In this document: piece by piece, positions 17,024 to 26,134 of the stretch
Position numbering within the stretch: position 1 is the first letter of the stretch
Layout of the letters: every line of letters starts with the position of its first letter
Assembly: GCF_003315795.1 (NCBI RefSeq)
Contig: NZ_QMEY01000031.1
Location: 36,052-100,051, forward strand
Direction of reading: 5' to 3'
DNA: 64,000 nucleotides
DNA from: Spongiactinospora rosea
Lineage (GTDB): Bacteria; Actinomycetota; Actinomycetes; Streptosporangiales; Streptosporangiaceae
Translations under genes and position numbers: made by a program
Notes under the pieces: generated by a model
Database searches by the model: none
Told to the model about the DNA's origin: nothing
What the model saw: the letters and a program-made list of their open reading frames with translations, nothing else

Positions 17024-17566
17024 GTGCCCGGCCTGAGGGTGCTCGGCGTCGATCCCGGGCTGACCCGATGCGGGCTCGGCGCGGTCGAGGGGCGTCCGGG
17101 GGCACCGCTGTCGCTGGTGGCCGTCGGGGTCGTCCGCACCCCCGCCGACGATGACATCGGCTCAAGGCTGGTCGCCATCGAGGCCGGGATCGAGCACTGG
17201 CTGGACGAGGTCAAGCCCGACTCCGTCGCCGTGGAGCGGGTGTTCGCCCAGCACAACACCCGCACCGTGATGGGCACCGCCCAGGCGTCCGCGGTGGCGA
17301 TCGTCTGCGCCGCGCGGCGCGGCCTGCCGGTCACCCTGCACACCCCGAGCGAGGTCAAGGCCGCCATCACCGGCAGCGGCACGGCCGACAAGAAGCAGAT
17401 CGGGGCCATGGTCACCCGCCTGCTGCGGCTGTCGGCCACGCCCAAGCCGGCCGACGCCGCCGACGCGCTGGCCCTGGCCATCTGTCACGTATGGCGCTCC
17501 GGCGCCCAGAACCGCATGGCCGAGGCGCTGGCCAGGGCGCGGGCCGGGAAGGGAGCAGGCCGGTGA
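17024..17566 (+). CDS. ruvC: Holliday junction resolvase RuvC
   Basis: 180-residue RNase H-fold endonuclease that cuts Holliday junctions during recombination. The acidic residues are visible in LRVLGVDPGLTRCG, VERVFAQHNTRT and the C-terminal KPADAADALALAICH. A strong ribosome site GGGGGAGG (17009-17016) fits GTG 17024 with a 7-nt spacer; GTG 17018 lies too close to it. It overlaps ruvA by four bases (GTGA). Confidence 0.95.
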   Translation: MPGLRVLGVDPGLTRCGLGAVEGRPGAPLSLVAVGVVRTPADDDIGSRLVAIEAGIEHWLDEVKPDSVAVERVFAQHNTRTVMGTAQASAVAIVCAARRGLPVTLHTPSEVKAAITGSGTADKKQIGAMVTRLLRLSATPKPADAADALALAICHVWRSGAQNRMAEALARARAGKGAGR

Positions 17567-18180
17567 TCGCTTCGGTGTCCGGGCGCACGACCGCGATCGG
17601 GCCGGGCACGGCCGTGGTGGAGGTGGGCGGCATCGGCGTGCTGGTGCACTGCACGCCGGGCACCCTGGCCGCGCTGCGGGTGGGCGAGCCCGCCCGGCTG
17701 GCCACGTCCCTGGTGGTGCGCGAAGAATCGCTCACCCTCTTCGGGTTCGCCGACACCGAGGAGCGCGACGTGTTCGAGGCCGTCCAGAAGGTCGCCGGGG
17801 TGGGCCCGAAGCTGGCCCTCGCCATGCTTGCCGTGCACGCTCCGGGCCAGTTGCGGCTGGCCGTCGCGAGCGGCGACGTCAAGGCGCTCACCATGGTCCC
17901 CGGCATCGGCCCCAAGGTCGCCCAGCGGATCATCCTGGAGCTGAAGGACAAGCTCGTGCCGGGCGCCCCGGCCGACGCCGGGCCCGGCGTACCGGGCGTC
18001 GCGCTCCCGTGGCGCGAGCAGGTGCACACCGGCCTGGTCGGGCTGGGCTACTCCGCGCGCGACGCCGACGAGGCGGTCGCCGCGGTGGCCCCGCAGGCCG
18101 ACGCCGAGCTGGCCGCCGGGCGGGTGCCACAGGTCGCCGCGCTGCTGAAGGCCGCGCTGCGGGCGCTGAGCGTTCGTTAG
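17563..18180 (+). CDS. ruvA: Holliday junction branch migration protein RuvA
   Basis: 205 residues. It has the N-terminal OB-fold (IASVSGRTTAIGPGTAVVEVGGIGVLVHC), two helix-hairpin-helix motifs (VQKVAGVGPKLALAML and TMVPGIGPKVAQRI) and a C-terminal RuvB-binding domain (HTGLVGLGYSARDADEAV). RuvA tetramers hold the junction while RuvB drives migration. GTG 17563 overlaps the ruvC stop; ruvB starts nine bases after the stop. Confidence 0.95.
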   Translation: MIASVSGRTTAIGPGTAVVEVGGIGVLVHCTPGTLAALRVGEPARLATSLVVREESLTLFGFADTEERDVFEAVQKVAGVGPKLALAMLAVHAPGQLRLAVASGDVKALTMVPGIGPKVAQRIILELKDKLVPGAPADAGPGVPGVALPWREQVHTGLVGLGYSARDADEAVAAVAPQADAELAAGRVPQVAALLKAALRALSVR

Positions 18181-18189
18181 GTTGGGGCC

Positions 18190-19305
18190 GTGTCCTCCGA
18201 GTCTCCCGCATCCCCCGAGCCCTCCGGCCTTCCCGAGTTCACCGAGTTCACCACGGGCCCCGGCCTGGAACGCGAGCTGGTCTCACCCGACGCCGACGGC
18301 GACGAGCGCGCCGTCGAGGCGGCCCTGCGGCCCCGCATGCTGGGCGAGTTCATCGGGCAGACGCGGGTGCGCGAGCAGCTTTCGCTGGTCCTGGAGAGCG
18401 CCCGGCGGCGGGGCAAGGCCCCCGACCACGTGCTGATGAGCGGCGCCCCCGGGCTGGGCAAGACCACCCTGGCCATGATCATCGCCGCCGAGCTGGCCGC
18501 GCCGCTGCGGCTCACCTCCGGCCCGGCGCTGGAGCGCGCGGGCGACCTCGCGGCGATCCTGTCCACGCTCGCCGAGGGCGAGGTGCTGTTCATCGACGAG
18601 ATCCACCGCATGGCCAGGCCCGCCGAGGAGATGCTCTACCTCGCGATGGAGGACTTCCGGGTCGACATCGTGGTCGGCAAGGGGCCGGGGGCGACCGCGA
18701 TCCCGCTCGAAATCGCCCCCTTCACCCTGGTCGGGGCCACCACCAGGGCCGGGCTGCTGCCCGCGCCGCTGCGCGACAGGTTCGGCTTCGTCGCGCACAT
18801 GGACTTCTACGACGCGGCGGAGCTGGAGCTGGTCCTGTTCCGCTCGGCCCGGCTGCTCGGCGTGGCGCTGCCGGAGGACGCCGCCCGCGAGATCGCCCGC
18901 AGGTCCCGGGGCACCCCCCGCATCGCCAACCGCCTGCTGCGCAGGGTCCGCGACTTCGCGGAGGTACGCGCAGACGGCGTGCTCACCGCCGACATCGCCG
19001 CCGCCGCCCTCAACCTGTACGAGGTCGACGGCGAGGGGCTGGACCGCCTGGACCGCGCGGTCCTCGGCGCGCTGCTGGGCAAGTTCGGCGGCGGCCCGGT
19101 GGGCCTTTCCACGCTGGCCGTGGCCGTGGGGGAGGAGCCGGAGACGGTCGAGGTCGTTGCCGAGCCGTTCCTGGTGCGCCAGGGGCTGCTGGCCCGCACC
19201 CCGCGCGGCCGGGTGGCCACCGCGGCGGCCTGGATCCACCTTGGTCTCACCCCACCGCCCGACGCCTTCGGCGCGGCGGCCTCCGCACCGCCCGCCGGTC
19301 CCTGA
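18190..19305 (+). CDS. ruvB: Holliday junction helicase RuvB
   Basis: 371-residue AAA+ motor of the RuvAB branch migration complex. Walker A GAPGLGKTT, Walker B VLFIDEIH, sensor LVGATTRAG, Arg finger in PLRDRFG and the C-terminal winged helix (FGGGPVGLSTLAVAVGEE) are all present. The first ~35 residues are a Ser/Pro/Glu-rich extension, longer than in many homologues. A TTAGGTTGGGG stretch before GTG 18190 serves as a loose ribosome site. Confidence 0.95.
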   Translation: MSSESPASPEPSGLPEFTEFTTGPGLERELVSPDADGDERAVEAALRPRMLGEFIGQTRVREQLSLVLESARRRGKAPDHVLMSGAPGLGKTTLAMIIAAELAAPLRLTSGPALERAGDLAAILSTLAEGEVLFIDEIHRMARPAEEMLYLAMEDFRVDIVVGKGPGATAIPLEIAPFTLVGATTRAGLLPAPLRDRFGFVAHMDFYDAAELELVLFRSARLLGVALPEDAAREIARRSRGTPRIANRLLRRVRDFAEVRADGVLTADIAAAALNLYEVDGEGLDRLDRAVLGALLGKFGGGPVGLSTLAVAVGEEPETVEVVAEPFLVRQGLLARTPRGRVATAAAWIHLGLTPPPDAFGAAASAPPAGP

Positions 19306-19426
19306 ACGCCGGCGACCGCGCGGGCGACAGTGCGGAATAGGGCGTCGTGTCTGCTTTATTCTGATCACAGATCGGCTACAACGATCTCGAAGTGGGAACT
19401 TTCCCGCGTGCCGCCTCGTGGGTTCG

Positions 19427-19456
19427 TTGCCGGGCCTCTCAACGCTCGCCTACACT
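19427..19456 (+). promoter_or_regulatory. Candidate promoter of yajC-secDF
   Basis: TTGCCG (19427-19432) and TACACT (19451-19456) with an 18-bp spacer, about 110 bp upstream of yajC in the 260-bp gap after ruvB. A second -10-like TAGGCT lies at 19477-19482. Confidence 0.4.
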
Positions 19457-19565
19457 CCCTGGCTTGTCCGGCTGTGTAGGCTGACGTGCTGAGCGGCCAG
19501 GCCGCACACATCGCACGACACGGCCGGCCGCGCGCCGGTCTCATTCACAGGGAAGGTGGCCCATC

Positions 19566-19964
19566 GTGGGCGGCAGCAACCTGACTTCTTTCATACCGCT
19601 GATCCTGCTGGTGGTGGTCTTCTACTTCCTGCTGATCAGGCCGCAGCGCAAGCGTCAGCAAGAACAGCTCCGCATGCAGAACTCCCTGGTGCCCGGGACG
19701 CGCGTGGTGACCACGGCGGGCATGTTCGCCACGGTGGTCGCGCTCGACGACGAGGACGTGATCCTGGAGATCGCCCCCGGCGTCGAGGCCCGGTTCATGA
19801 AGGGCGCGATCGGCCGCGTGATCACCCCGGTGGCCGAGGAGCACGACGAGCACGACGAGAAGGAAGACGTCGCCGGGGACGACGAAGACGGCCGGGAGAG
19901 GGCGGCCGACGACGTTGAGACCGTGAACGGCGACGAGAAGGGCTCCAGCACCGGCAGGCCCTGA
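19566..19964 (+). CDS. yajC: Sec translocase accessory subunit YajC
   Basis: 132 residues. One membrane helix (about 8-26, FIPLILLVVVFYFLLIRPQRKR) is followed by the conserved small domain NSLVPGTRVVTTAGMFATVV and a very acidic tail (EEHDEHDEKED onward). YajC associates with SecDF. GTG 19566 follows GGAAGG (19551-19556). The gap to secD is 44 bp; the three genes form the usual yajC-secD-secF unit. Confidence 0.93.
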   Translation: MGGSNLTSFIPLILLVVVFYFLLIRPQRKRQQEQLRMQNSLVPGTRVVTTAGMFATVVALDDEDVILEIAPGVEARFMKGAIGRVITPVAEEHDEHDEKEDVAGDDEDGRERAADDVETVNGDEKGSSTGRP

Positions 19965-20008
19965 CTAGGCTACGAGAAACCCTTTACCCAGAAGGAAACA
20001 GGCGACCA

Positions 20009-21874
20009 GTGGCCCGACGACCGACCAGCAGCCACAGCAGGCCGGGGCGCATGCTCCTGCTGCTCGTGGCACTCATCCTCGCCCTGGGCGGGACCATGTT
20101 CCTGCAGCGGGCGTTCGCCCCCCTCTTCGGCCTCGACCTGGCCGGCGGCACCATCGTGACGCTGTCCCCGGTGACGTCGAACAACAAGGCGCCTTCACAA
20201 GAGAGCCTCGATCTCGCGGTCAACATCATCCGTGACCGCGTCAACGGCACAGGGATCTCCGACGCCGAGGTCACCAAATCCGGTGACAACATCGTGATCT
20301 CCGTGCCCGGAGCGGGCCAGGAAGACGTCGTGAAGCTGGTCGGCACCACTGCGGAGCTGCGTTTCCGCCAGGTGCTCGGGGTCGCCGCGGCGGCCCCGCC
20401 GATGCCCACGGCCGCGCCGACCCCGAGTGCGTCGTCCGGCGACGCCTCGACTCCGCCCAGCGCCACGCCGGCGGCCACCCCTTCGCAGAGCGCGGGCACG
20501 CCGGGTCCCGGCGGCACGCCCGCGGCCCAGGGCGGCATCACCAGCGGCAAGCGCGCCTTCAGCACGCTGACCAACCCGTCCCCGGCCCCGACGCCGACCG
20601 GCACCAGCAAGGAGCCGGGCAAGGGTGACAGAGGCGACAAGGACGGCGACGGGAAGTCCGGCGATGAATCGGGCGACGACAAATCCGGTGACAAGGCCGG
20701 CGACAAGGGCAAGGGCACGCCCGAGCCGTCCACCCCGCCCACCGCGCCACCTACTGGGCCCCCCAGTGACGACCCGTTGGCCGGCATCGACCCCAACGGC
20801 ATCGACCCCGCGGTCCTGGAGCAGTTCAAGAACCTCGACTGCACGAAGGCCGACCGCGGCCAGGGCGCCCAGGACGACCCCGCCAAGCAGATAGCGGTCT
20901 GCGACGCCGACGGCTCGGCCCGCTACATCCTCGACAAGGCGGCCGTCGTCGGCACCGAGATCTCCAGCGCCGACTCCGGCGTGGCCCAGGACACCGGCGA
21001 GTGGCTGGTCCAGCTCAGCTTCAAGAGCAAGGGCGCACAGGAGTGGAGCCAGGTCACCACGACCGCCTTCAACTCCCAGGCTCCGCGCAACCAGGTCGCG
21101 ATGGTCCTCGACGGCGTCGTGATCTCCGCGCCGGTCATCCAGGAGCCCATCACCGGCGGCCGGGCCCAGATCTCCGGCACCTTCAACCAGGAGTCCGCCA
21201 ACGAGCTGGCCAACCAGCTCAAGTACGGCGCGCTGCCGCTGAAGTTCGTGCGCAGCTCGATCTCCGAGATCTCCTCCACCCTCGGCGCCGACCAGCTGCG
21301 GGGCGGCCTCATCGCGGGCGGCATCGGCCTGGCGCTGGTCGTGGTCTACTCGCTGCTCTACTACCGGGGCCTGGGCGTCGTGTCGGTGCTGAGCCTCGCG
21401 GTGGCCACCATCTTGACCTACCAGTCGGTGGTGGTGCTCGGCGCGGGCGCGGGTTTCCGGCTGTCCCTGCCGCACATCATCGGCCTGATCGTATCGATCG
21501 GCATCACCGCCGACTCCTTCATCGTCTACTTCGAGCGCATCCGAGACGAGATGAAGGAGGGCAGACGGTCGCTCCGCGCGGCCGTGGAGGTCGCCTGGGT
21601 GCGCGCCCGCCGCACGATCCTGATCGCCGACGCGGTGATGTTCATCGCCGCCGTGGTGCTCTACTTCCTGGCGGTGGGCGGTGTGGCCGGCTTCGCCTTC
21701 GCGATGGGCCTGACCACGCTGATCGACATCCTGGTGGTCTTCATGTTCACCAAGCCGTTCGTGGCGCTGCTGGCCAGGCTGAAGTTCTTCGCCAAGGGCC
21801 ACAAGCTCTCCGGCCTGGACGCCGAGCGCATGAGCGCCGACCCCGTCCGCACGACCGCACCGCGGGAGGCCTGA
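20009..21874 (+). CDS. secD: Protein translocase subunit SecD
   Basis: 621-residue RND-type membrane protein that uses the proton gradient to help pull exported proteins out of the SecYEG channel. It has an N-terminal helix (about 14-34) and a large extracytoplasmic P1 region that begins FGLDLAGGTIVTL. The C-terminal helices include LPHIIGLIVSIGITADSFIVYFERIRDE with the functional Asp. Between about 125 and 258 lies a low-complexity insert: Pro/Ala/Thr-rich, then Gly/Asp/Lys/Ser repeats such as GDKSGDKAGDKGKG. It splits P1 and is not needed in shorter homologues. GTG 20009 is the start; secF follows after one base. Confidence 0.95.
   Translation: MARRPTSSHSRPGRMLLLLVALILALGGTMFLQRAFAPLFGLDLAGGTIVTLSPVTSNNKAPSQESLDLAVNIIRDRVNGTGISDAEVTKSGDNIVISVPGAGQEDVVKLVGTTAELRFRQVLGVAAAAPPMPTAAPTPSASSGDASTPPSATPAATPSQSAGTPGPGGTPAAQGGITSGKRAFSTLTNPSPAPTPTGTSKEPGKGDRGDKDGDGKSGDESGDDKSGDKAGDKGKGTPEPSTPPTAPPTGPPSDDPLAGIDPNGIDPAVLEQFKNLDCTKADRGQGAQDDPAKQIAVCDADGSARYILDKAAVVGTEISSADSGVAQDTGEWLVQLSFKSKGAQEWSQVTTTAFNSQAPRNQVAMVLDGVVISAPVIQEPITGGRAQISGTFNQESANELANQLKYGALPLKFVRSSISEISSTLGADQLRGGLIAGGIGLALVVVYSLLYYRGLGVVSVLSLAVATILTYQSVVVLGAGAGFRLSLPHIIGLIVSIGITADSFIVYFERIRDEMKEGRRSLRAAVEVAWVRARRTILIADAVMFIAAVVLYFLAVGGVAGFAFAMGLTTLIDILVVFMFTKPFVALLARLKFFAKGHKLSGLDAERMSADPVRTTAPREA
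20381..20782 (+). repeat. Low-complexity coding insert in secD
   Basis: Encodes about residues 125-258 of SecD. The first half is Pro/Ala/Thr/Ser/Gly and the second half tandem-like (S/A)GDK units mixed with GDG and GDE, then a Pro/Thr stretch. Likely a disordered linker in the extracytoplasmic P1 domain. Confidence 0.75.
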
Positions 21875-21875
21875 C

Positions 21876-22928
21876 ATGGCTGGTTTCGGTTCCGGGCTCG
21901 CCCGACGCCTCTACCGGGGCGAGGTCGACGTCGACTTCGTGGGCAAGCAGAAACTCTGGTACAGCCTTTCGGCCCTGCTCCTGCTGCTGTCGATCGCCGG
22001 CCTGGTCGTGAAGGGTGGGCTCAACCTCGGAGTGGAGTTCACCGGAGGATCGGTCTTCTCCTTCCAGGCGCCGAAGGCGGGCATCGAGGACGTCCGCACC
22101 ACCTTCCTCGACCAGAAGGTGCACCAGGTCATCCCGCAGACCGCGGGCGACTACTGGCGGGTCACGACCGAGCCGTTGCCCGAGGGCAAGGTCACCCAGA
22201 TCCAGAAGGCCATCGCCGCCGAGTACGACCTCCCCCAGAAGGAGGTCAACGTCGACCTGATCGGCGCGACCTGGGGCGGTCAGGTCTCAGAGAAGGCGTT
22301 GATCGGTCTCGGCGTGTTCATGCTGGCGATCATCCTCTATCTGACCATGGCCTTCGAGTGGAAGATGGCGCTGGCCGCGATCGTCGCCCTCTTCCACGAC
22401 CTGATCATCACGGCCGGTGTCTACGCCTGGACGGGCTTCGAGGTGACCCCGGCGACGGTGCTGGGCTTCCTCACCATCCTGGGCTATTCGCTGTACGACG
22501 CCGTCGTGGTCTTCGACATGATCAAGGAGGTCACCGCCAAGCTCGGCCTGGGCTCCAAGGTGACCTACGCGCAGGCCGCCAACGACGCGCTCAACCACAC
22601 GCTGATCCGGTCGCTGAACACCACCCTGGTGGCGATCCTGCCGGTCGCGGCGATCCTGTTCATCGGTACCACGCTGCTCGGCGCGGGCACCCTGAAGGAC
22701 CTGTCGCTGGCGCTGTTCGTGGGCATGCTCGTCGGCACCTACTCCTCGCTGTGCGTGGCCACGCCGATGCTGGTCACGATGAAGGAGCGGGAGCCGAAGT
22801 ACCAGCAGCTCGCCAGGCGGCTGGGCGCCCGCGGCGCGCAGTCCAAGGAGCCGCGCGACGCGCCCGACGACAAGCGCGAGCCGGTGAGCGCCAACTCCGC
22901 GACGACCACCAAGCGGCGCAAGAAGTAG
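21876..22928 (+). CDS. secF: Protein translocase subunit SecF
   Basis: 350 residues. It partners SecD with six predicted membrane helices, the N-terminal GGLNLGVEFTGGSVF signature and TILGYSLYDAVVVFDMIKE in the C-terminal half, where the Asp helps form the proton path. The end is a basic and polar tail (KRRKK). ATG 21876 lies one base after the secD stop. Confidence 0.95.
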   Translation: MAGFGSGLARRLYRGEVDVDFVGKQKLWYSLSALLLLLSIAGLVVKGGLNLGVEFTGGSVFSFQAPKAGIEDVRTTFLDQKVHQVIPQTAGDYWRVTTEPLPEGKVTQIQKAIAAEYDLPQKEVNVDLIGATWGGQVSEKALIGLGVFMLAIILYLTMAFEWKMALAAIVALFHDLIITAGVYAWTGFEVTPATVLGFLTILGYSLYDAVVVFDMIKEVTAKLGLGSKVTYAQAANDALNHTLIRSLNTTLVAILPVAAILFIGTTLLGAGTLKDLSLALFVGMLVGTYSSLCVATPMLVTMKEREPKYQQLARRLGARGAQSKEPRDAPDDKREPVSANSATTTKRRKK

Positions 22929-22936
22929 CATCCTGA

Positions 22937-22977
22937 TACGCGCCTCCGCCACGGCAGGGCCGGGGTGGGGGCGCGTA
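22937..22977 (+). terminator. Hairpin after secF
   Basis: TACGCGCC (22937-22944) pairs with GGCGCGTA (22970-22977), with imperfect inner pairing between Cs and Gs. It starts nine bases after the secF stop and lacks a T-run, which is common for actinobacterial terminators. Confidence 0.5.
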
Positions 22978-23049
22978 CGGCTGCCCGGGCCCAGACCGTG
23001 CCCCCTCTGCCCCCCTTGTTTCCATCCTCCCTGCGACGACAGGCCGATA

Positions 23050-23571
23050 ATGAGCGAGCTGAGCGAGCTGATCCTGCGACGGATCCGCGACGTCCCCGAC
23101 TATCCGCGGCCGGGTGTGGTGTTCAAGGACATCACCCCGTTGCTCGCCGACCACGCCGCCTTCGGCGCGGTGGTGGACGAGCTGGCCGGGATGTGCGAGG
23201 GGATCGACAAGATCGTCGGCATCGAGGCGCGCGGCTTCATCCTGGCCGCGCCGGTGGCCTACCGGGCGGGCACGGGCTTCGTGCCGGTACGGAAAAAGGG
23301 CAAATTGCCCGCCGAAACGCTGGAGAGGTCCTACGATCTGGAGTACGGCTCCGCCGTCGTGGAGGTGCACCGAGACGCCTTCGAGCCCGGCGACCGGGTT
23401 CTCATCGTGGATGACGTGCTCGCCACCGGCGGGACCGCGCGGGCGACCGCGGACCTGGTCCGCGAGGCCGGAGCCGAGGTCGTCGGCGCGGCCGTGCTCA
23501 TGGAACTGGCCTTCCTGGCCGGACGTGACCGGCTCGCCGGTCTCGACCTGCGATCTCTTGTGATCGTCTGA
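23050..23571 (+). CDS. apt: Adenine phosphoribosyltransferase
   Basis: 173 residues. It salvages adenine to AMP using PRPP. The PRPP-binding motif VLIVDDVLATGGTA, the FKDITPLL segment, GIEARGFILAAPVA and RKKGKLP are all family hallmarks. It starts at ATG 23050 with only a weak AGGCC upstream. It sits between secF and rel as in M. tuberculosis (Rv2586c-Rv2584c-Rv2583c), an order that places purine salvage next to ppGpp metabolism. Confidence 0.95.
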   Translation: MSELSELILRRIRDVPDYPRPGVVFKDITPLLADHAAFGAVVDELAGMCEGIDKIVGIEARGFILAAPVAYRAGTGFVPVRKKGKLPAETLERSYDLEYGSAVVEVHRDAFEPGDRVLIVDDVLATGGTARATADLVREAGAEVVGAAVLMELAFLAGRDRLAGLDLRSLVIV

Positions 23572-23644
23572 TCCCCCGGGGACGCCACCTCGGTGAACCG
23601 CGTGGATACACTGAGGGATCTAGACTCGAACGTGAGGAGTCTGC

Positions 23645-25990
23645 GTGCCCCGTGACGTGGTGGTGTCAGAGACGACCGCAGGCGGTGCGGCCCCCGGGCC
23701 CGCCGCCCCGCAGGGCGGTCCCGGTGGTGCGCCGGGAGCCGGTCAGGACCGCCCCGCGGCGCCGCCGCGGCGCGGCAGGCTCTCGCGGTTTGGGGGAGGG
23801 GCCATGAACCCGGTGCTCGAACCTCTGTTCCGCACCGTGAAGGCGACGCACCCGAAAGCCGACCTGCGGCTCATCGAACGCGCCTACGAGGTGGCCGCCC
23901 ACCACCACCGCGGCCAGAAGCGCAAGAGCGGCGACCCCTACATCACCCACCCGCTCGCGGTCGCCACCATCCTGGCCGAGCTGGGCACCGACGACGAGAC
24001 CCTGTGCGCCGCGCTGCTGCACGACACCGTCGAGGACACCGCCTACAGCCTGGACGAGCTGCGCCGCGACTTCGGCGAGAACGTCGGCCTGCTGGTGGAC
24101 GGCGTGACCAAGCTGGACAAGGTCAAGTTCGGCGACGCGGCCCAGGCCGAGACCGTGCGCAAGATGGTCGTGGCCATGTCGCGCGACATCCGCGTGCTGG
24201 TCATCAAGCTCGCCGACCGCCTGCACAACATGCGGACCATGCGCTACCTGCCGCCGCACAAGCGCGAGCAGAAGTCCCGCGAGACGCTGGAGATCTTCGC
24301 CCCGCTGGCCCACCGCCTGGGCATGAACACCATCAAGTGGGAGCTGGAGGACCTCGCGTTCGCGCTGCTCTACCCCAAGCGCTACGACGAGATCGCCCGG
24401 ATGGTCTCCGAGCGCGCGCCGCGCCGCGACCTGTTCCTGCAAGAGGTGATCGAGAAGGTCGCGGCCGACCTGCGGGACGCCAAGATCCGCGCCACCGTGA
24501 AGGGCCGCCCCAAGCACTACTACTCGATCTACCAGAAGATGATCGCCAGAGACGTCGCCTTCGACGACATCTACGACCTGGTGGGCATCCGGGTGCTGGT
24601 GGACACGGTTCGCGACTGCTATGCGGCCCTCGGAACGATCCACGCCAGGTGGAACCCGGTCCCCGGCCGGTTCAAGGACTACATCGCGATGCCCAAGTTC
24701 AACATGTACCAGTCGTTGCACACGACGGTCATCGGGCCCGAGGGCAAGACGGTCGAGCTGCAGATCCGCACACACGCGATGCACCACAGGGCCGAGTACG
24801 GCGTGGCCGCGCACTGGAAGTACAAAGAAGACCTGACCGCCACCGGCCCGGGCGGGGCCAAGGTCAGGCCCGGCAGCGACATGGCCTGGCTGCGGCAGCT
24901 CCTGGACTGGCAGAAGGAGACCTCCGACCCCGGGGAGTTCCTGGAGTCGCTGCGCTTCGACCTCTCGGTCTCGGAGGTCTACGTCTTCACGCCGCGCGGC
25001 CAGGTCATCGCGCTGCCCGAGGGGGCGACCCCGGTCGACTTCGCCTACGCCGTGCACACCGAGGTCGGCCACCGCTGCATCGGCGCGCGGGTCAACGGCC
25101 GCCTGGTGCCGCTGGAGTCGCGGCTGGGCAACGGCGACACGGTGGAGATCTTCACCTCCAAGTCCCAGGACGCCGGGCCGTCGCGCGACTGGCTGAAGTT
25201 CGTCAAGAGCGGCCGGGCCCGCAACAAGATCCGGCAGTGGTTCTCCAAGGAGCGCCGCGAGACCGCGATCGAGGCGGGCAAGGAGGCCATCGGCCGGGCG
25301 ATGCGCAAGCAGGGGCTGCCCCTGCAGCGGCTGATGTCGGGGGAGGCCCTGCTCGCCCTGGCCCGTGACCTGCGCTATCCCGACGTGTCGGCGCTGTACG
25401 CGGCGGTCGGCGAGGGCCACGTCTCGGCCCAGTCGGTGGTCGGCAAGCTGGTCGAGTCGATCGGCGGCGTGGACAGCGCGCAGGAGGACATCGCCGAGGC
25501 GTCCGTCCCGACCCGGCTGCGCGGCCGGCCCCGCACCGGCGCCAACGCGGGCGTGATCGTGGCCGGCGACCAGGACGTCTGGGTGCGCCTGTCGCGCTGC
25601 TGCACACCGGTGCCGGGCGATGAGATCCTCGGGTTCGTCACCCGCGGCCACGGGGTGTCGGTCCACCGGGTCAACTGCCCCAACGTCGAGCAGCTGCGCG
25701 CCCAGCAGGACCGCTTGGTCGAGGTGAGCTGGTCGCCGGGTGACGACTCGGTCTTCCTGGTGGCCATCCAGGTCGAGGCGCTGGACCGGCCGCGGCTGCT
25801 GTCCGACGTGACCCGCACCCTGTCGGACCACCACGTCAACATACTGTCGGCGTCCGTGGCGACCTCCCGCGACCGGGTCGCGGTGAGCAGGTTCACCTTC
25901 GAGATGGGCGACCCCAAGCACCTCGGTCACGTCCTGAAGGGCGTGCGCAACGTGCAAGGCGTCTACGACGTCTACCGGGTGAACAACTGA
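23645..25990 (+). CDS. relA: Bifunctional (p)ppGpp synthetase/hydrolase Rel
   Basis: 781 residues. Order: a Gly/Pro/Ala-rich N-terminal tail (1-50), the HD hydrolase (HHRGQKRKSGDPYITHPLAVA and LLHDTVEDT, about 90-190), the synthetase (about 250-390, with PGRFKDYIAMPKFNMYQSLHT), then TGS (VFTPRGQVIALPEGATPVDFAYAVHTE), a Cys-containing conserved region (LSRCCTPVPGDEI) and a C-terminal ACT domain (about 700-781). The RFKD motif is the RxKD type of bifunctional enzymes, not the ExDD of synthesis-only RelA. It makes and degrades the stringent alarmone. GTG 23645 follows GTGAGGAG; a TAGACT -10-like hexamer lies at 23621-23626. Confidence 0.96.
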   Translation: MPRDVVVSETTAGGAAPGPAAPQGGPGGAPGAGQDRPAAPPRRGRLSRFGGGAMNPVLEPLFRTVKATHPKADLRLIERAYEVAAHHHRGQKRKSGDPYITHPLAVATILAELGTDDETLCAALLHDTVEDTAYSLDELRRDFGENVGLLVDGVTKLDKVKFGDAAQAETVRKMVVAMSRDIRVLVIKLADRLHNMRTMRYLPPHKREQKSRETLEIFAPLAHRLGMNTIKWELEDLAFALLYPKRYDEIARMVSERAPRRDLFLQEVIEKVAADLRDAKIRATVKGRPKHYYSIYQKMIARDVAFDDIYDLVGIRVLVDTVRDCYAALGTIHARWNPVPGRFKDYIAMPKFNMYQSLHTTVIGPEGKTVELQIRTHAMHHRAEYGVAAHWKYKEDLTATGPGGAKVRPGSDMAWLRQLLDWQKETSDPGEFLESLRFDLSVSEVYVFTPRGQVIALPEGATPVDFAYAVHTEVGHRCIGARVNGRLVPLESRLGNGDTVEIFTSKSQDAGPSRDWLKFVKSGRARNKIRQWFSKERRETAIEAGKEAIGRAMRKQGLPLQRLMSGEALLALARDLRYPDVSALYAAVGEGHVSAQSVVGKLVESIGGVDSAQEDIAEASVPTRLRGRPRTGANAGVIVAGDQDVWVRLSRCCTPVPGDEILGFVTRGHGVSVHRVNCPNVEQLRAQQDRLVEVSWSPGDDSVFLVAIQVEALDRPRLLSDVTRTLSDHHVNILSASVATSRDRVAVSRFTFEMGDPKHLGHVLKGVRNVQGVYDVYRVNN

Positions 25991-26065
25991 CGCCCTCTGG
26001 CGGCCCGTAGGGCGCGCGAAGCCGCCACCCGTGGTTCGGGGTGGCCGGTGGCGCGCCGGCCCGGC

Positions 26066-26097
26066 ACAGGCCCTTTCAGGGGCTCTGCGGGGCCTGT
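26066..26097. terminator. Probable bidirectional terminator between rel and DUF349 gene
   Basis: ACAGGCCC (26066-26073) and GGGCCTGT (26090-26097) form an 8-bp stem with a 16-nt loop that can pair further. It lies in the gap between two convergent genes. Confidence 0.5.
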
Positions 26098-26134
26098 CCG
26101 GGCGGGCCGGTGCGCCACCGGATGTGAGAGCCCT

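Noticed and set aside
23050..23075. Short direct repeat GAGCGAGCT twice at the apt start
   Set aside because: Codes for SELSEL in apt; short and explained by coding sequence.
23666..25957. Minus-strand open frame of about 763 codons opposite rel
   Set aside because: Rel is intact with all domains; the opposite frame has shadow-type composition (Val/Gly/Arg/His) and no start context.
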